NCBI RefSeq assembly: GCF_008386395.1
Contig: NZ_CP043761.1
Coordinates: forward strand, 6,324,001-6,388,000
Length of the DNA: 64,000 nucleotides
Source: Paenibacillus sp. 37
Lineage (GTDB): Bacteria > Bacillota > Bacilli > Paenibacillales > Paenibacillaceae
Reading direction: 5' to 3'
Of this stretch, positions 16,442 through 25,778 are shown piece after piece. Made by a program: the position numbers and the translations under genes. The first letter of the stretch is position 1. Every line of letters begins with the position of its first letter. Below the pieces are notes generated by a model. That model made no database searches and was not told where the DNA came from. It worked only from the letters and a program-made list of their open reading frames with translations.

Positions 16442-17602
16442 CTACTCCTTTCCCTTATCCACGTTTGTCGGGATATGAATCACTATTTTGGTTCCTTGAT
16501 TTTCTCCGGATTCAATCTCTATTCTTCCTTCTAACAGTTCAACCCGTTCTCTCATCCCAATCAGACCGAAGTGGGTATGATCCTTGCTTTTCTTCGCAAG
16601 AAGCTCCGGTTTGAACCCAAGCCCATTGTCCTGAACGACAATTTTGACGAGCTGAGCCTGGTATGTAATTTCCACTACAACATATGTGGGATAAGCATGC
16701 TTTGCAGCATTCGACAGACCTTCCTGCACGAGGCGGTAGATTGCAGCCTCCATGGCTGAAGATAAACGATGTTCTTTACCTCTTGTTTCAAAAAGCGACC
16801 GGATTTTCGTTTTTACCTCAAAATCCTGCACATACTTCCGAAGCGTTGGAATCAGTCCCAGATCATCCAGTGCCATAGGACGCAGATTGAAAATAACTTT
16901 TCTCATTTCTTCAAGACTGGAACGAACCTGGCCTTTCAAATCTACTATTTCGGCCTGGACCATCTTAAAATCCTGCTTAATGAGCATTCTTTCTACAATT
17001 TCCGTCCTAAGCACTAGATTGGCGAGCATCTGCGCAGGCCCGTCATGAATCTCACGAGCAATACGTTTCCGCTCTTCTTCCTGGGCCAAAATTATTTTCA
17101 AACCAATCATTTGTCGATTTTTGGCAGATTCGATGATCCGGGTCACTTGACCCAGTTCACCTGACAGGTACTCGAGTACAACACCCATCTGCGAACCGAT
17201 GGTCTCGGCACGCTCCACAGAAGCTTCCACATTTTTGGCACGCTTCTGCAGATCATCCCGACGGGCCTTCAGATACATTTCCTTCTCACGATAAATCATC
17301 AGATCCAGCTGCAGCTGTGTTGCTTTCTCATACGCCTGCTTGATATCATGCTCGGAATAACGGACAAAGTCGCGGCTAACCTCAGTCAGCCGGATCCGGG
17401 AACGGCGGTAGTTCAGCTCCAATTGATCTACTTTCTCGATCGTTTCCGCCGTTTCCTTCAGCACCGACTTTAACTCCTCGTTGAGTGTTTTCAGCTCATC
17501 GCGAGTTGCGTCCATAATTTCGAACATTTGATATTTGCTGTTTTCCATGACTTGTATGGCGTTTTTAATGACGCGGTCTATGGCATCGGCTTGTAAATCC
17601 AC
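16442..17602 (-). CDS. degS: Sensor histidine kinase DegS
   Basis: Cytoplasmic kinase partner of DegU; it has no membrane segment. The first 165 residues are a long coiled-coil sensor region rich in Glu, Lys and Arg heptads. The phospho-acceptor His186 lies in AREIHDGPAQ (HisKA_3 type), and the ATPase domain has the N box (EGLSNAAKHA) and G1/G2 boxes (DNGLGF, GLIGMRERV). Length 386 matches the family. It starts at GTG 17600-17602, ten bases after GGAG. Confidence 0.97.
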   Translation of the reverse strand: MDLQADAIDRVIKNAIQVMENSKYQMFEIMDATRDELKTLNEELKSVLKETAETIEKVDQLELNYRRSRIRLTEVSRDFVRYSEHDIKQAYEKATQLQLDLMIYREKEMYLKARRDDLQKRAKNVEASVERAETIGSQMGVVLEYLSGELGQVTRIIESAKNRQMIGLKIILAQEEERKRIAREIHDGPAQMLANLVLRTEIVERMLIKQDFKMVQAEIVDLKGQVRSSLEEMRKVIFNLRPMALDDLGLIPTLRKYVQDFEVKTKIRSLFETRGKEHRLSSAMEAAIYRLVQEGLSNAAKHAYPTYVVVEITYQAQLVKIVVQDNGLGFKPELLAKKSKDHTHFGLIGMRERVELLEGRIEIESGENQGTKIVIHIPTNVDKGKE

Positions 17603-17638
17603 GTTTGTTCGACTCCATTTCTATCGTTTCCGGTATAT

Positions 17639-17666
17639 ATCATACCATATCACGATGAGATGGTAA
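17639..17666 (-). promoter_or_regulatory. Possible sigma-A promoter of degSU
   Basis: TTACCA (17661-17666), 16-base spacer, TATGAT (17639-17644) on the minus strand, overlapping the last codons of the preceding gene and about 37 bases before degS. The -35 is weak. Confidence 0.35.
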
Positions 17667-20415
17667 CGGTCTTCGTTTTCTGTTCCCATTTTACAGTCAG
17701 ACCAAGTTGCTCGGAAACGAGTCTGAGCGGGACTAAAGTCCTACCACCCGTTACGTATGGTGCAACAGTTGCGCTCTGTCTTTTACCATTCAGAATGAAT
17801 TCTTTCTGCCCTACAACCAGATCAATCAGCTTGCCACCACGTAATACCGTGATCCGCTGATTTTTGCTATCCCAGCTTGCCTGACCACCAAAAGCGTCCA
17901 AAACATGTTTGATTGGCACATACGTGGTACCATTTTTCAGTACCGGTGCTGCATCAATGGCTTTTTTCGTTCCATTCATCGTCATCGATTTCTGTCCAAG
18001 CACCAGCGAGGCTGTTCCCGTAGGCAATCCAACTTCACTGGATTTGGAAGGCATCGTGAATGCGATGTTGTCAAAAGCAACCGTACCTGATTTCGCACGC
18101 TCATCCTGACCTTCTTCCACGTTTACTACATAGACCCGCTTCAGCTTCGCCGGATAGGCGATGTTCAGTCCATTCAGGTCCACGCTCAGCTTCTTCCATC
18201 CGTTCCAGTCAATTGCCTTGGCGAGATCGGCATATACCGTTTTGCCATTGGCATCCGTGAATTCGGCACGCAGCCAATTCAGGCTCTTATCTCCCATAAC
18301 ATCCATCGACATCGATGTAGCTGCAGCAGATACTTCTCTGCCGGTAGAACCATTCAGTTGTGCATAAGCATACATTTTGCCTGTTCCAGCAGTCATATCA
18401 TAATCGAGTTGCAGCACATTCGAGCCGGCTTTTTCACCAGTTCCTGCTGTAACGGTTGCCGTACCTGTTACACCCGCTGCGTTTGTCGTGAAGTTGATCG
18501 GATAATTCACATTATCGAAGTTCTCCCAGATTGTTTCGCTTGCAGAAGCCGAGAGTACTACGACTGTACTGTAACCATCATAACGACCAATCGCATATCC
18601 CACTTGTGCACCTGAATTAACGGAAGATACGGTTAATTGGTCAGCAGTCACTTTACCTTTGAATCCGATAAATTCCCATGTCAGCGAGTCCGCCGGAACC
18701 GTGACACTTTGTCCGCTCTTCGTTGTTGCTGTCACCGGGATGGACATCGTTGTGCCTGCTTTGAGCGAACCAAGACCTGATCCTGCTGTCAGGGAAGCCA
18801 ACTCACTTCCACCCAGTACCGATACTTTAATGGAGGATGAAGCTCCATTGCTCGTTGCTGTCAGCGTTGCTGTACCTGGCTTCACGCCTTTGATCGTTCC
18901 GTTGCTAACACTCACGATACTGTTGTTGCTGGACTTCCATGACATGCTGATATCGCCTGTTGCAATCGGGTTGTAGTAGGTGTCATATCCTTTGGCCGTG
19001 TACTTGCCCTCTTGCCCCACCAGCAACGTTTGGCTGCCACTCACGGCAAAGCCCTTCAGTTTACCTGCAGGAGCCGTAGAGAACACACCTAGCGTGTTTA
19101 CAACCTGACGTTGCTCGGTGCCATACTCTGTGTTAAACGTCAGATCAGCGGTCTGCTCACCCAACGGACGGGTTACCATGGTTGTAGAGCCGCCTCCGTC
19201 CAGGTTCATGCCTTTCCAGACACCCACACTGGTCATAAAGGATTGCAGTTCAGTCAGCGACATCCCGCTGCTGTTACTGTTTTTCTCCGCTGCAATGATG
19301 TAGACATACCGACCATCCTTGGAGTATCCTACTGCCGTTCTTGCACGAATGCCACCAATGCCGGAAGATGCGATATCACGGGAAAAGGAAGCTGCCTTGC
19401 CACCGTTCACAAGAATCGTATGACCGCCAATCATCATCTCCAGGTTACTTGGATCGACCGATTGCCCAGTTGTTTTAGCTTTCAGCTTGTAATCCGCATC
19501 CAAGGTTTGCCCAACAGATAGATGGCTCATGATCCATGTCGCTGCTGTTCCATGCGCACGCAAAATGTACCCATCCTTCGGCACCGTCATGTTTAACGCT
19601 TTTTTATCCGAGATTTGGGTAATTACTCCGTTCTGCACGAGAACCTCTGTCGGCGTTGTGGAAGGATCATTTGGACGTTTGGAGGAGGTCCATGCCGGTG
19701 TATAAATATACATCGAGTTGGCATGACTATATTTCACCGCGCCCGACTCTACCGTATAATCCTCTTTATTTATCCCACGCAAAGCAAAAGTTGAACCATC
19801 CTGCGCCTTCACTGTTCCGTCAAAGGAATACTCGTCGATCATCGGTTTGCCATCCTTGGTCACCGTGAGGGCATACATGCCCGACAGTTCGGATGGTGTG
19901 GAGACCAGCACGCCATCGGAGACCTGTCCACCAATCGGCGCGAGCTCCCCGGATACATTGAAGTAATCGCCATTCACAGCAGCTACTGCACCATTTTCTT
20001 TAGCCATGGCCCCTGTGCTCTGTTTACTGTTCAGATTACCGCCCTTGCCTGTCATTACATCCAGCTTCACATACGGGTTCTGCAGATCCACCTGGATTAC
20101 ATCCGCCAGTACGTTGACCTTGGAACCGGAACGTGTTGTTGTATATCTGTATTTCATGAGCTTCGCACCCGAAGTCAGAATTTCTTCACTCAACTTGCTT
20201 GTATTTGTAGATGCTGCAGCGGCCACCGATTGCCACGAAGTGCCTGACCACATCTGCCCACCTGCACTCATCACCGGTGCAATCCAGATCACACCCGCCA
20301 GCGTCACAATTGCCCATTTCTTCGCCTTACTGCCCTTAACGTCTTCTAGCTGTTTCCCATGTTTCCCCAGCATGTCTGAAACGTCTCTCCCATCTTGTAT
20401 ATCAATCTTAGACAT
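17650..20415 (-). CDS. Secreted phosphodiester-glycosidase-type protein with Ig-like and copper-amine-oxidase-N domains
   Basis: Exported protein of about 921 residues. A hydrophobic segment near residues 35-55 (WAIVTLAGVIWIAPVMSA) follows a charged cytoplasmic stretch. Next is a phosphodiester glycosidase (NAGPA/DUF2233) domain with VNGDYFN and the MNLDGGGSTTMV signature, then a Big_2-type bacterial Ig domain (WKSSNNSIVSVSNGTIKGVK), a carbohydrate-binding-like jelly-roll region, and a C-terminal copper-amine-oxidase-N-like domain (GTTYVPIKHVLDAFGG; GGRTLVPLRLVSEQLG). NAGPA-type enzymes remove sugar caps or process wall and exopolysaccharide sugars; the substrate here is unknown. The start is uncertain: ATG 20413-20415 is chosen, without a strong ribosome-binding site. 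Confidence 0.88.
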   Translation of the reverse strand: MSKIDIQDGRDVSDMLGKHGKQLEDVKGSKAKKWAIVTLAGVIWIAPVMSAGGQMWSGTSWQSVAAAASTNTSKLSEEILTSGAKLMKYRYTTTRSGSKVNVLADVIQVDLQNPYVKLDVMTGKGGNLNSKQSTGAMAKENGAVAAVNGDYFNVSGELAPIGGQVSDGVLVSTPSELSGMYALTVTKDGKPMIDEYSFDGTVKAQDGSTFALRGINKEDYTVESGAVKYSHANSMYIYTPAWTSSKRPNDPSTTPTEVLVQNGVITQISDKKALNMTVPKDGYILRAHGTAATWIMSHLSVGQTLDADYKLKAKTTGQSVDPSNLEMMIGGHTILVNGGKAASFSRDIASSGIGGIRARTAVGYSKDGRYVYIIAAEKNSNSSGMSLTELQSFMTSVGVWKGMNLDGGGSTTMVTRPLGEQTADLTFNTEYGTEQRQVVNTLGVFSTAPAGKLKGFAVSGSQTLLVGQEGKYTAKGYDTYYNPIATGDISMSWKSSNNSIVSVSNGTIKGVKPGTATLTATSNGASSSIKVSVLGGSELASLTAGSGLGSLKAGTTMSIPVTATTKSGQSVTVPADSLTWEFIGFKGKVTADQLTVSSVNSGAQVGYAIGRYDGYSTVVVLSASASETIWENFDNVNYPINFTTNAAGVTGTATVTAGTGEKAGSNVLQLDYDMTAGTGKMYAYAQLNGSTGREVSAAATSMSMDVMGDKSLNWLRAEFTDANGKTVYADLAKAIDWNGWKKLSVDLNGLNIAYPAKLKRVYVVNVEEGQDERAKSGTVAFDNIAFTMPSKSSEVGLPTGTASLVLGQKSMTMNGTKKAIDAAPVLKNGTTYVPIKHVLDAFGGQASWDSKNQRITVLRGGKLIDLVVGQKEFILNGKRQSATVAPYVTGGRTLVPLRLVSEQLGLTVKWEQKTKTVTISS

Positions 20416-20750
20416 CACGAACACTGCCAAGTAGGCAGCTGATAGCGAGATCTCTAGTATACTCTTCTATTAATAGACTGCTTTTTGTGGAAAAAGTTAC
20501 GCCCCTAGCCAAGATTGAGGTATATATTGGATAATGAGTTTTTCACAAATAGCGTTCTGAAGCTTACAAAATTTCAAGTATTGAATGTAAATCTTGATAA
20601 ATGAATGATAACTCTCGAAATCTTTCATAATAAATATCTTGGTAATGTTTATAAAAGTTACCCTTTCTACTTTAACGACACTTTTATTTCCCCTTATCTA
20701 ATTGTAAGAAAATCACAAAGAGTTCAGTAGATATGTATATTTCAAAAAAA
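20416..20750. other. AT-rich intergenic region, no gene seen
   Basis: Very AT-rich and without a supported frame on either strand. It should contain the promoter of the phosphodiester-glycosidase-type gene, but no confident -35/-10 pair was found. Confidence 0.4.
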
Positions 20751-20795
20751 TACCCCCATAGATGAGCTTTTTAAGTAAGTTCATCTATGGGGGTA
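20751..20795 (-). terminator. Strong terminator after the 193-residue orphan gene
   Basis: Perfect 15-base arms (20751-20765 and 20781-20795; TACCCCCATAGATGA) with a 15-base loop, then seven T on the minus strand. Confidence 0.9.
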
Positions 20796-20864
20796 TAATT
20801 ATTACATTAATTCATATTATTTACATTTTAAATCAATTTTCTACTTATACAACTCATAACATAT

Positions 20865-21446
20865 TCAATGATTCAATAATTTTTCTCTCCACCAAACATA
20901 AAGATCACTTAACATGTTTATATTTCCAACATCATTTAAAGCCCTTGCCGTACAAACATCCACGACTCGAATTGGATTTAGTCGTATCTTCCCTGTCCCA
21001 GCCAGTAAGGGTTGATTAACATCAACATGATTTCGTGGTTTATTAATTACCACCCATTTCAGTTTATTGGATGAATGTATCAATACACTGCTAAAATAAA
21101 TTCCAATATCTATTATTTGAGTTTCTGTATCTCTACTAAACTTTAATACATTTTGTTCTACTTCAGGTCTCATCCAATCCGGTACTAGATCCAATTCTTC
21201 TTTTATTTCTTCTATCGTCTTTTTTTTCTGTTCAATCCGAGGAATAAACCATTCCCACAGAGAAATCAAAGAATCTTGACTGAAATCCAGCTGTACATGA
21301 GAACCAGATAATTCAACATATTCCTGTAATAATTCAATTCTTTGCGGGATGATCGAAAGGAACCATTCATAATATTCCTTCGCTTCAGTTTTGGACATCA
21401 CCGAAAAAGGAGTGAATTCAAATGGAATCTGTATAGTTGGATACAA
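20865..21446 (-). CDS. Hypothetical protein, possible orphan immunity protein
   Basis: Protein of 193 residues if started at TTG 21444-21446, five bases after GAGGTGG; an ATG 21 bases further upstream would put the ribosome-binding element inside the gene. It is rich in aromatic and charged residues (YYEWFLSIIPQRIELLQEYV; LISLWEWFIPRIEQKKK), with no signal peptide or membrane helix, so probably cytosolic. I do not recognise the family. It is flanked upstream by a short gene fragment, sits in a markedly AT-rich patch between long surface-protein genes, and is monocistronic with a strong terminator. The immunity idea is inference from this setting. Confidence 0.65.
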   Translation of the reverse strand: MYPTIQIPFEFTPFSVMSKTEAKEYYEWFLSIIPQRIELLQEYVELSGSHVQLDFSQDSLISLWEWFIPRIEQKKKTIEEIKEELDLVPDWMRPEVEQNVLKFSRDTETQIIDIGIYFSSVLIHSSNKLKWVVINKPRNHVDVNQPLLAGTGKIRLNPIRVVDVCTARALNDVGNINMLSDLYVWWREKLLNH

Positions 21447-21503
21447 TATCTCCACCTCATTTATCATAAATAATATATTGTAAATTATTATTTGTTAATA
21501 AAT

Positions 21504-21629
21504 CTAAAAACGCTGATATACTCCTTTAAATGATCCGCCTTGAATAACATCTTCGAGAATCTGCAATATAGCTTTAATATCACCTGAGTTGTCTAAGCTG
21601 TATTTGATGCTGTTCTGAGATTGAGAATT
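21504..21629 (-). pseudogene. Fragment of a lost gene (C-terminal 41 codons)
   Basis: An in-frame stretch ends at TAG 21504-21506 and begins right after a stop at 21630-21632, without a start codon or ribosome-binding site. It has protein-like composition (YSLDNSGDIKAILQILED, then GGSFKGVYQRF). It lies 57 bases upstream of the orphan 193-residue gene. It could be the tail of a polymorphic toxin or another accessory gene; I could not identify it. Confidence 0.45.
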
Positions 21630-21690
21630 TTAATTCTTTTCTGTTCTTCACGAACGTAAATACATCCTTATAGTCCTCAAATAAATAAGA

Positions 21691-21721
21691 ACACCTCAAG
21701 AAATGCGCTTCCTTGAAGTGT
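21691..21721 (-). terminator. Terminator after the 1258-residue SLH gene
   Basis: Ten-base arms (21691-21700, 21712-21721) with one wobble and an 11-base loop, followed by TCTTATTTATTT on the minus strand. Confidence 0.75.
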
Positions 21722-21793
21722 CCCTATTAATTACACACCTTCATCCTATAGCCCTGGATGTATGACATTACTAATGTAGTTATGGTGTGCCTT

Positions 21794-24700
21794 TTATAGA
21801 TATCCTAATTTATCCAAAACCCGTTTCAACATGACTGCTGCCTGTGCGCGAGTCGCGTTCCCTTGGGGTTCAAATGTTCTGGCTGTCATACCTTGAATGA
21901 TTCCCTCCTGCACCGCTTTGGCAACAGAATCCTTGGACTGGATTTTGTTGCTGTCCTTGAACTTGGATAGAGTGGTAGCAGCTGAAGATTGAAGAGAGAC
22001 TGTTTTCCCACCGTAGTTCATCGCACGTACCATCATAAGTGCCATCTGCTCACGCGTAATGGGGCGATCCGGTTTAAAGGTACCATCGGTATTTCCCGTA
22101 ATGATCCCCGCTTCAGCTGCAGCACCGATATAGGCACTTGTCACACTACCGCTGCGAACGTCATGGAAACGACTTGCTGCAGTAGGTTCTCCATTCAGTC
22201 CAAGACCTCTAGCGACCAATTCAGCAAATTCCGCACGTGAAATGTTTTCATTCGGTCTATAGAAAGATCCATTGGGTGCACTAATAATCCATTTCGCAGA
22301 GAGCTCTTTAATGACTGCACTAGCCCAATGTGATGCCGTATCCTGATAGTTTACGGTATGGGTGACCGGAGCTACCGTCTGATTGCCATTTATCTGGCCT
22401 TTTATAACCATACCCCCAACCGTACTTTTAAACGAACTAGGTACGTTGGATAACATAAGCGTAACCGGATCGATATAAGTATATACGGATGTGGCGGTAG
22501 GCGTATTTGCAGGTAATTTCATAGACAACTGGCTTTTGAGATCAAGTTCCATACGCTGATTATTGTTTCCATTAAAAGCAAACAGATATACATCCGTGTT
22601 ATTACCGAGCTTCTGTGCGCCTGAGTTAATAAGCATTCCATCCAACGTACCTGACGCAAGCACGGGTACCGTTTCAAGTTGCACGTAGAAGGATGGCTCA
22701 CGTACACCTGTTGATGCTCCAGTGGTTCCTACACTTCGACTCATAGCGGTTAAATCCAGATTGGAAAGAGGAACAGTCCAAAGACGATCTCCATATTTCA
22801 CACCAATGCTACCTGTGCGATAGCTTGCCGCAATCTGTGTCAGTGCATTCAACGGGAATCCAACATACGCAGAAGATTCACTATCGGGAACCTCAAACAC
22901 AATAGGCTCCATGGTCTTACCGACCGCCGATGCGTATTCAAAGGTCTGGATCAGCTTGGTCGCATCCACATTGAATTGACGAGTAGAGCGATTATTACGT
23001 GACATCGCAGACTCGGCAGAAGCCGTATTATTGTTCATCACAAGTAAAGACTGACTATAGCTCGATGCATCTAGTTCTGTTAACCAGGCTGGCAGGGTTT
23101 TCGTCTGGCTACTGGTAGAACTATTGTTTGTCTGTTGCAACGTAAGTGGTCCAAATGCCTCTACAGTGACATTCGACGCATCTCGTAACGGTACTGCCCC
23201 AGGTACATAACTCACCGTTCCAGTCTGAATTGCTGTCGATGTTACTGCTGAAGTATCCACTTTCAACGTCACCACAGAGCCAGAAGCTGAAGCAGACAAT
23301 ACAGTTGTGGTTGAATTACCAATCACTACACTGAACTGAGATGCTGTTAGTGCCGACTGGGACTGGATTGAATCACGGAAATTAATCTGAACCGTGTCTC
23401 CTTGAAGCGTAGCCGACAGGATTTTTCCATTTCCATATGTGTACGTTACAGGAGTCAGATTGAGATATCCTGCCGGGTTATTGTTCAGATCCGTTAATCG
23501 CAATGCTCCAGGTACATATGATAACGATATATTTTGTGTATCCTTCACCGCTGAAGCCAGCGTTAACGTGACCAGATCATTTTCGATCTCGGAATCATTA
23601 ACGAAGACTGGCTTGCCATCGACCAGAACAGAATATTGGCTATTGAGCGGTTTATTCGTCGTGATCAGTGGTTCATTGTAACGCATCCATAACTTGTTAC
23701 CACTCACCTCAGCACTCTTGAACTCAGGTGGTTTGGTATCAATGGAATTGCGGACATAGAAGCCGCTAAATCCAGCAAGAGCCTGTCCTCGTGTATCTTT
23801 TACAGGCCAAGAACCTGGCGTGTATGCAACTCGAACGACTTCACCATCCGTAATGGACCGACTGAGGTTCAATGTCACGACAGAGCTGCCATTGATCGAT
23901 ATGCTATTGATGCCTACAGCCGACTGATCCGCAGTTACGCTGAACTGTCTCGCTGCATCACTTGAAGTGATATATACCGTCTCAGGATAGTACAACGTAA
24001 TTGTACTGTAATACACGTTACCTTCTCGCGGCTTGGACATGACAGAGTCTAAACCGTTCTCCACATCTCGTGCGCCAAAAGCAGCCGCAGCATTGGAAGA
24101 CTGATCTGTAAGACGATTACCCGTAGTACCCGGAGTATATGCGATCCGCACAACTTGCCCTACCGCTACACCCGTATCCATGACAACATATACACTGTCG
24201 CCTGAGATATAAGTGGAACTGACATTCCTCTTTTCACCATTTACAGTTACAGCATACGTACTACTCAGCGAATTAGTGCTGTACAGCCACTCATCATACG
24301 TCAGGCGAATGGTGTTATTGCTATGCATCTTAGCATTTTTCAACACAGGTGCAGTTGTATCTGCACTTAATGTTTTAAAGGCCCATGATGTAGACCCATT
24401 AAGACCTGTAAATGTATTTCCTGCTTTATCACGAAACGTATTGGCTGGAATGTCTACCACGTAATTTGTGTTGCTATCCAATGCGTTTGTAGGTGTAATA
24501 AGCAATTGTCTATTGTTTGCACTATTAATGGCTGTCTTGGATGCAACGGTTGCTCCATTTGATTTTTTGAGCGTTACATTCTGAATGTAATTCGGATCAA
24601 GTTCCTTGTTGAACGTAACTGTTAAATTTCCCGTTAAAGGTGCATTGGTAGTACCGTTTGCGGGAGATACAGTAGATACCATAAGGGACGTCGGATCGGA

Positions 24701-25570
24701 TATGATATTGAATCCCCAAACATTCCCACTAATTGCACTGATATCATTCTCATTACTATCCCGCAAATAACCTTCTGGCATTACGATGTAATATGTAGTG
24801 TTGTTGTTCCAGTTATTCGTTGGAACGATCGTAATCGTATTGGTTCCAAAACCTGTAATTCGAGGTGCTCCTGCGTTTACTGGAATCTGCTCAAATACTG
24901 TACCACCAACTCTTCCCTGATAAATAATGAGATTCCCTCTACCTGCGGTTACCGGCTTATCGAACGTCATTACTACCTTAGTTGAGAGGGATACCATTGC
25001 TGCGTTATCAGGAACTCTACTCACAAGGGAAGTTGAGCCTAGCCCCAGAGTACTGAAGGTCCACTCTTTGTTAGTCAGTCCCGGAAATGCAGTATTGTCA
25101 GCGTAAACAAATGATTTATTATCTATCTCTACGTAGTATGTTGCTCCCGGTAGAGTCTTACCCAGTGTAATCGTCACTCGTAGGCCAGTAGCTGGTACAG
25201 GTGTGTTGTCCCCAGCATCGGGTGTCGTAGGGTCTGTAATCGGTGGTGTGGGATCAATCACAACTTGGTCACTGGATACCAGCACCGAACCCATCGCTGT
25301 ATTGTCATCCAAACGTTTAATCACGATTGAACTTTGTGTACCAGTTGCCTTCTGAACAGGTTTATCAAAATCAATAACGAATGGTACTGAACTATCCACA
25401 TTCGTTCCTTTCACCGCAGGAACAGTATTCGTTATTCCATTTGCACTTAATGCGTGTGCCGCATATGCTTCCCGCTCAACTCCACTCCAACCCGTAAGCC
25501 AGCCTTGAGCCGTTAGCATGACGATCAAGAGTCCAAGTATGCCTTTTCTGGCGATTCTCTTCAATTTCAC
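21794..25570 (-). CDS. Surface protein with SwmB-type repeats and C-terminal SLH domains
   Basis: Exported protein of 1258 residues. The N-terminal signal is typical (RKGILGLLIVMLTAQGWLTG). Residues about 45-400 are Big_5/Ig-like modules (VVMTFDKPVTAGRG; LTVTFNKELDPNY). About 400-800 holds four SwmB-like repeats, each ending near a (V/A)YTPG or YVPG motif followed by a small polar turn (RIAYTPGTTGNRLTD, RVAYTPGSWPVKD, SLSYVPGALRLTD, TVSYVPGAVPLRD). Three SLH domains close the protein (HWASAVIKELSAKWI; SAYIGAAAEAGIITGNTDG; AKAVQEGIIQGM) and would bind pyruvylated wall polymer. The promoter may be a weak sigma-D site at 25628-25655. The ligand or role is unknown. Confidence 0.93.
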   Translation of the reverse strand: MKLKRIARKGILGLLIVMLTAQGWLTGWSGVEREAYAAHALSANGITNTVPAVKGTNVDSSVPFVIDFDKPVQKATGTQSSIVIKRLDDNTAMGSVLVSSDQVVIDPTPPITDPTTPDAGDNTPVPATGLRVTITLGKTLPGATYYVEIDNKSFVYADNTAFPGLTNKEWTFSTLGLGSTSLVSRVPDNAAMVSLSTKVVMTFDKPVTAGRGNLIIYQGRVGGTVFEQIPVNAGAPRITGFGTNTITIVPTNNWNNNTTYYIVMPEGYLRDSNENDISAISGNVWGFNIISDPTSLMVSTVSPANGTTNAPLTGNLTVTFNKELDPNYIQNVTLKKSNGATVASKTAINSANNRQLLITPTNALDSNTNYVVDIPANTFRDKAGNTFTGLNGSTSWAFKTLSADTTAPVLKNAKMHSNNTIRLTYDEWLYSTNSLSSTYAVTVNGEKRNVSSTYISGDSVYVVMDTGVAVGQVVRIAYTPGTTGNRLTDQSSNAAAAFGARDVENGLDSVMSKPREGNVYYSTITLYYPETVYITSSDAARQFSVTADQSAVGINSISINGSSVVTLNLSRSITDGEVVRVAYTPGSWPVKDTRGQALAGFSGFYVRNSIDTKPPEFKSAEVSGNKLWMRYNEPLITTNKPLNSQYSVLVDGKPVFVNDSEIENDLVTLTLASAVKDTQNISLSYVPGALRLTDLNNNPAGYLNLTPVTYTYGNGKILSATLQGDTVQINFRDSIQSQSALTASQFSVVIGNSTTTVLSASASGSVVTLKVDTSAVTSTAIQTGTVSYVPGAVPLRDASNVTVEAFGPLTLQQTNNSSTSSQTKTLPAWLTELDASSYSQSLLVMNNNTASAESAMSRNNRSTRQFNVDATKLIQTFEYASAVGKTMEPIVFEVPDSESSAYVGFPLNALTQIAASYRTGSIGVKYGDRLWTVPLSNLDLTAMSRSVGTTGASTGVREPSFYVQLETVPVLASGTLDGMLINSGAQKLGNNTDVYLFAFNGNNNQRMELDLKSQLSMKLPANTPTATSVYTYIDPVTLMLSNVPSSFKSTVGGMVIKGQINGNQTVAPVTHTVNYQDTASHWASAVIKELSAKWIISAPNGSFYRPNENISRAEFAELVARGLGLNGEPTAASRFHDVRSGSVTSAYIGAAAEAGIITGNTDGTFKPDRPITREQMALMMVRAMNYGGKTVSLQSSAATTLSKFKDSNKIQSKDSVAKAVQEGIIQGMTARTFEPQGNATRAQAAVMLKRVLDKLGYL

Positions 25571-25627
25571 TGATCTTCCCCCTTATCTGAATTTCTTCTC
25601 TTGTCTGATGTACAGACCTCATTATGT

Positions 25628-25655
25628 ATTTCGGTTAGAGAAGGGATTTCATTTA
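25628..25655 (-). promoter_or_regulatory. Weak sigma-D-like promoter before the 1258-residue SLH gene
   Basis: TAAA (25652-25655), 16-base spacer, ACCGAAAT (25628-25635): two mismatches to the consensus -10, 58 bases before the start. Confidence 0.35.
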
Positions 25656-25727
25656 GTTATTTGGGGATTTATTCCATAATTTTTCCTTAGTCCATGACAA
25701 GCAGTAAAATCGATGGAAGCACAAAAA

Positions 25728-25760
25728 AGCCCTTAATTCCTTATTGGAATCAAGGGCTTT
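25728..25760 (-). terminator. Terminator after metK
   Basis: About 15-base stem AAGCCCTT-ATTCC / GGAAT-AAGGGCTT with one wobble and a 5-base loop, then a T run on the minus strand. Confidence 0.9.
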
Positions 25761-25778
25761 ATTACTATTGCACCTAAA

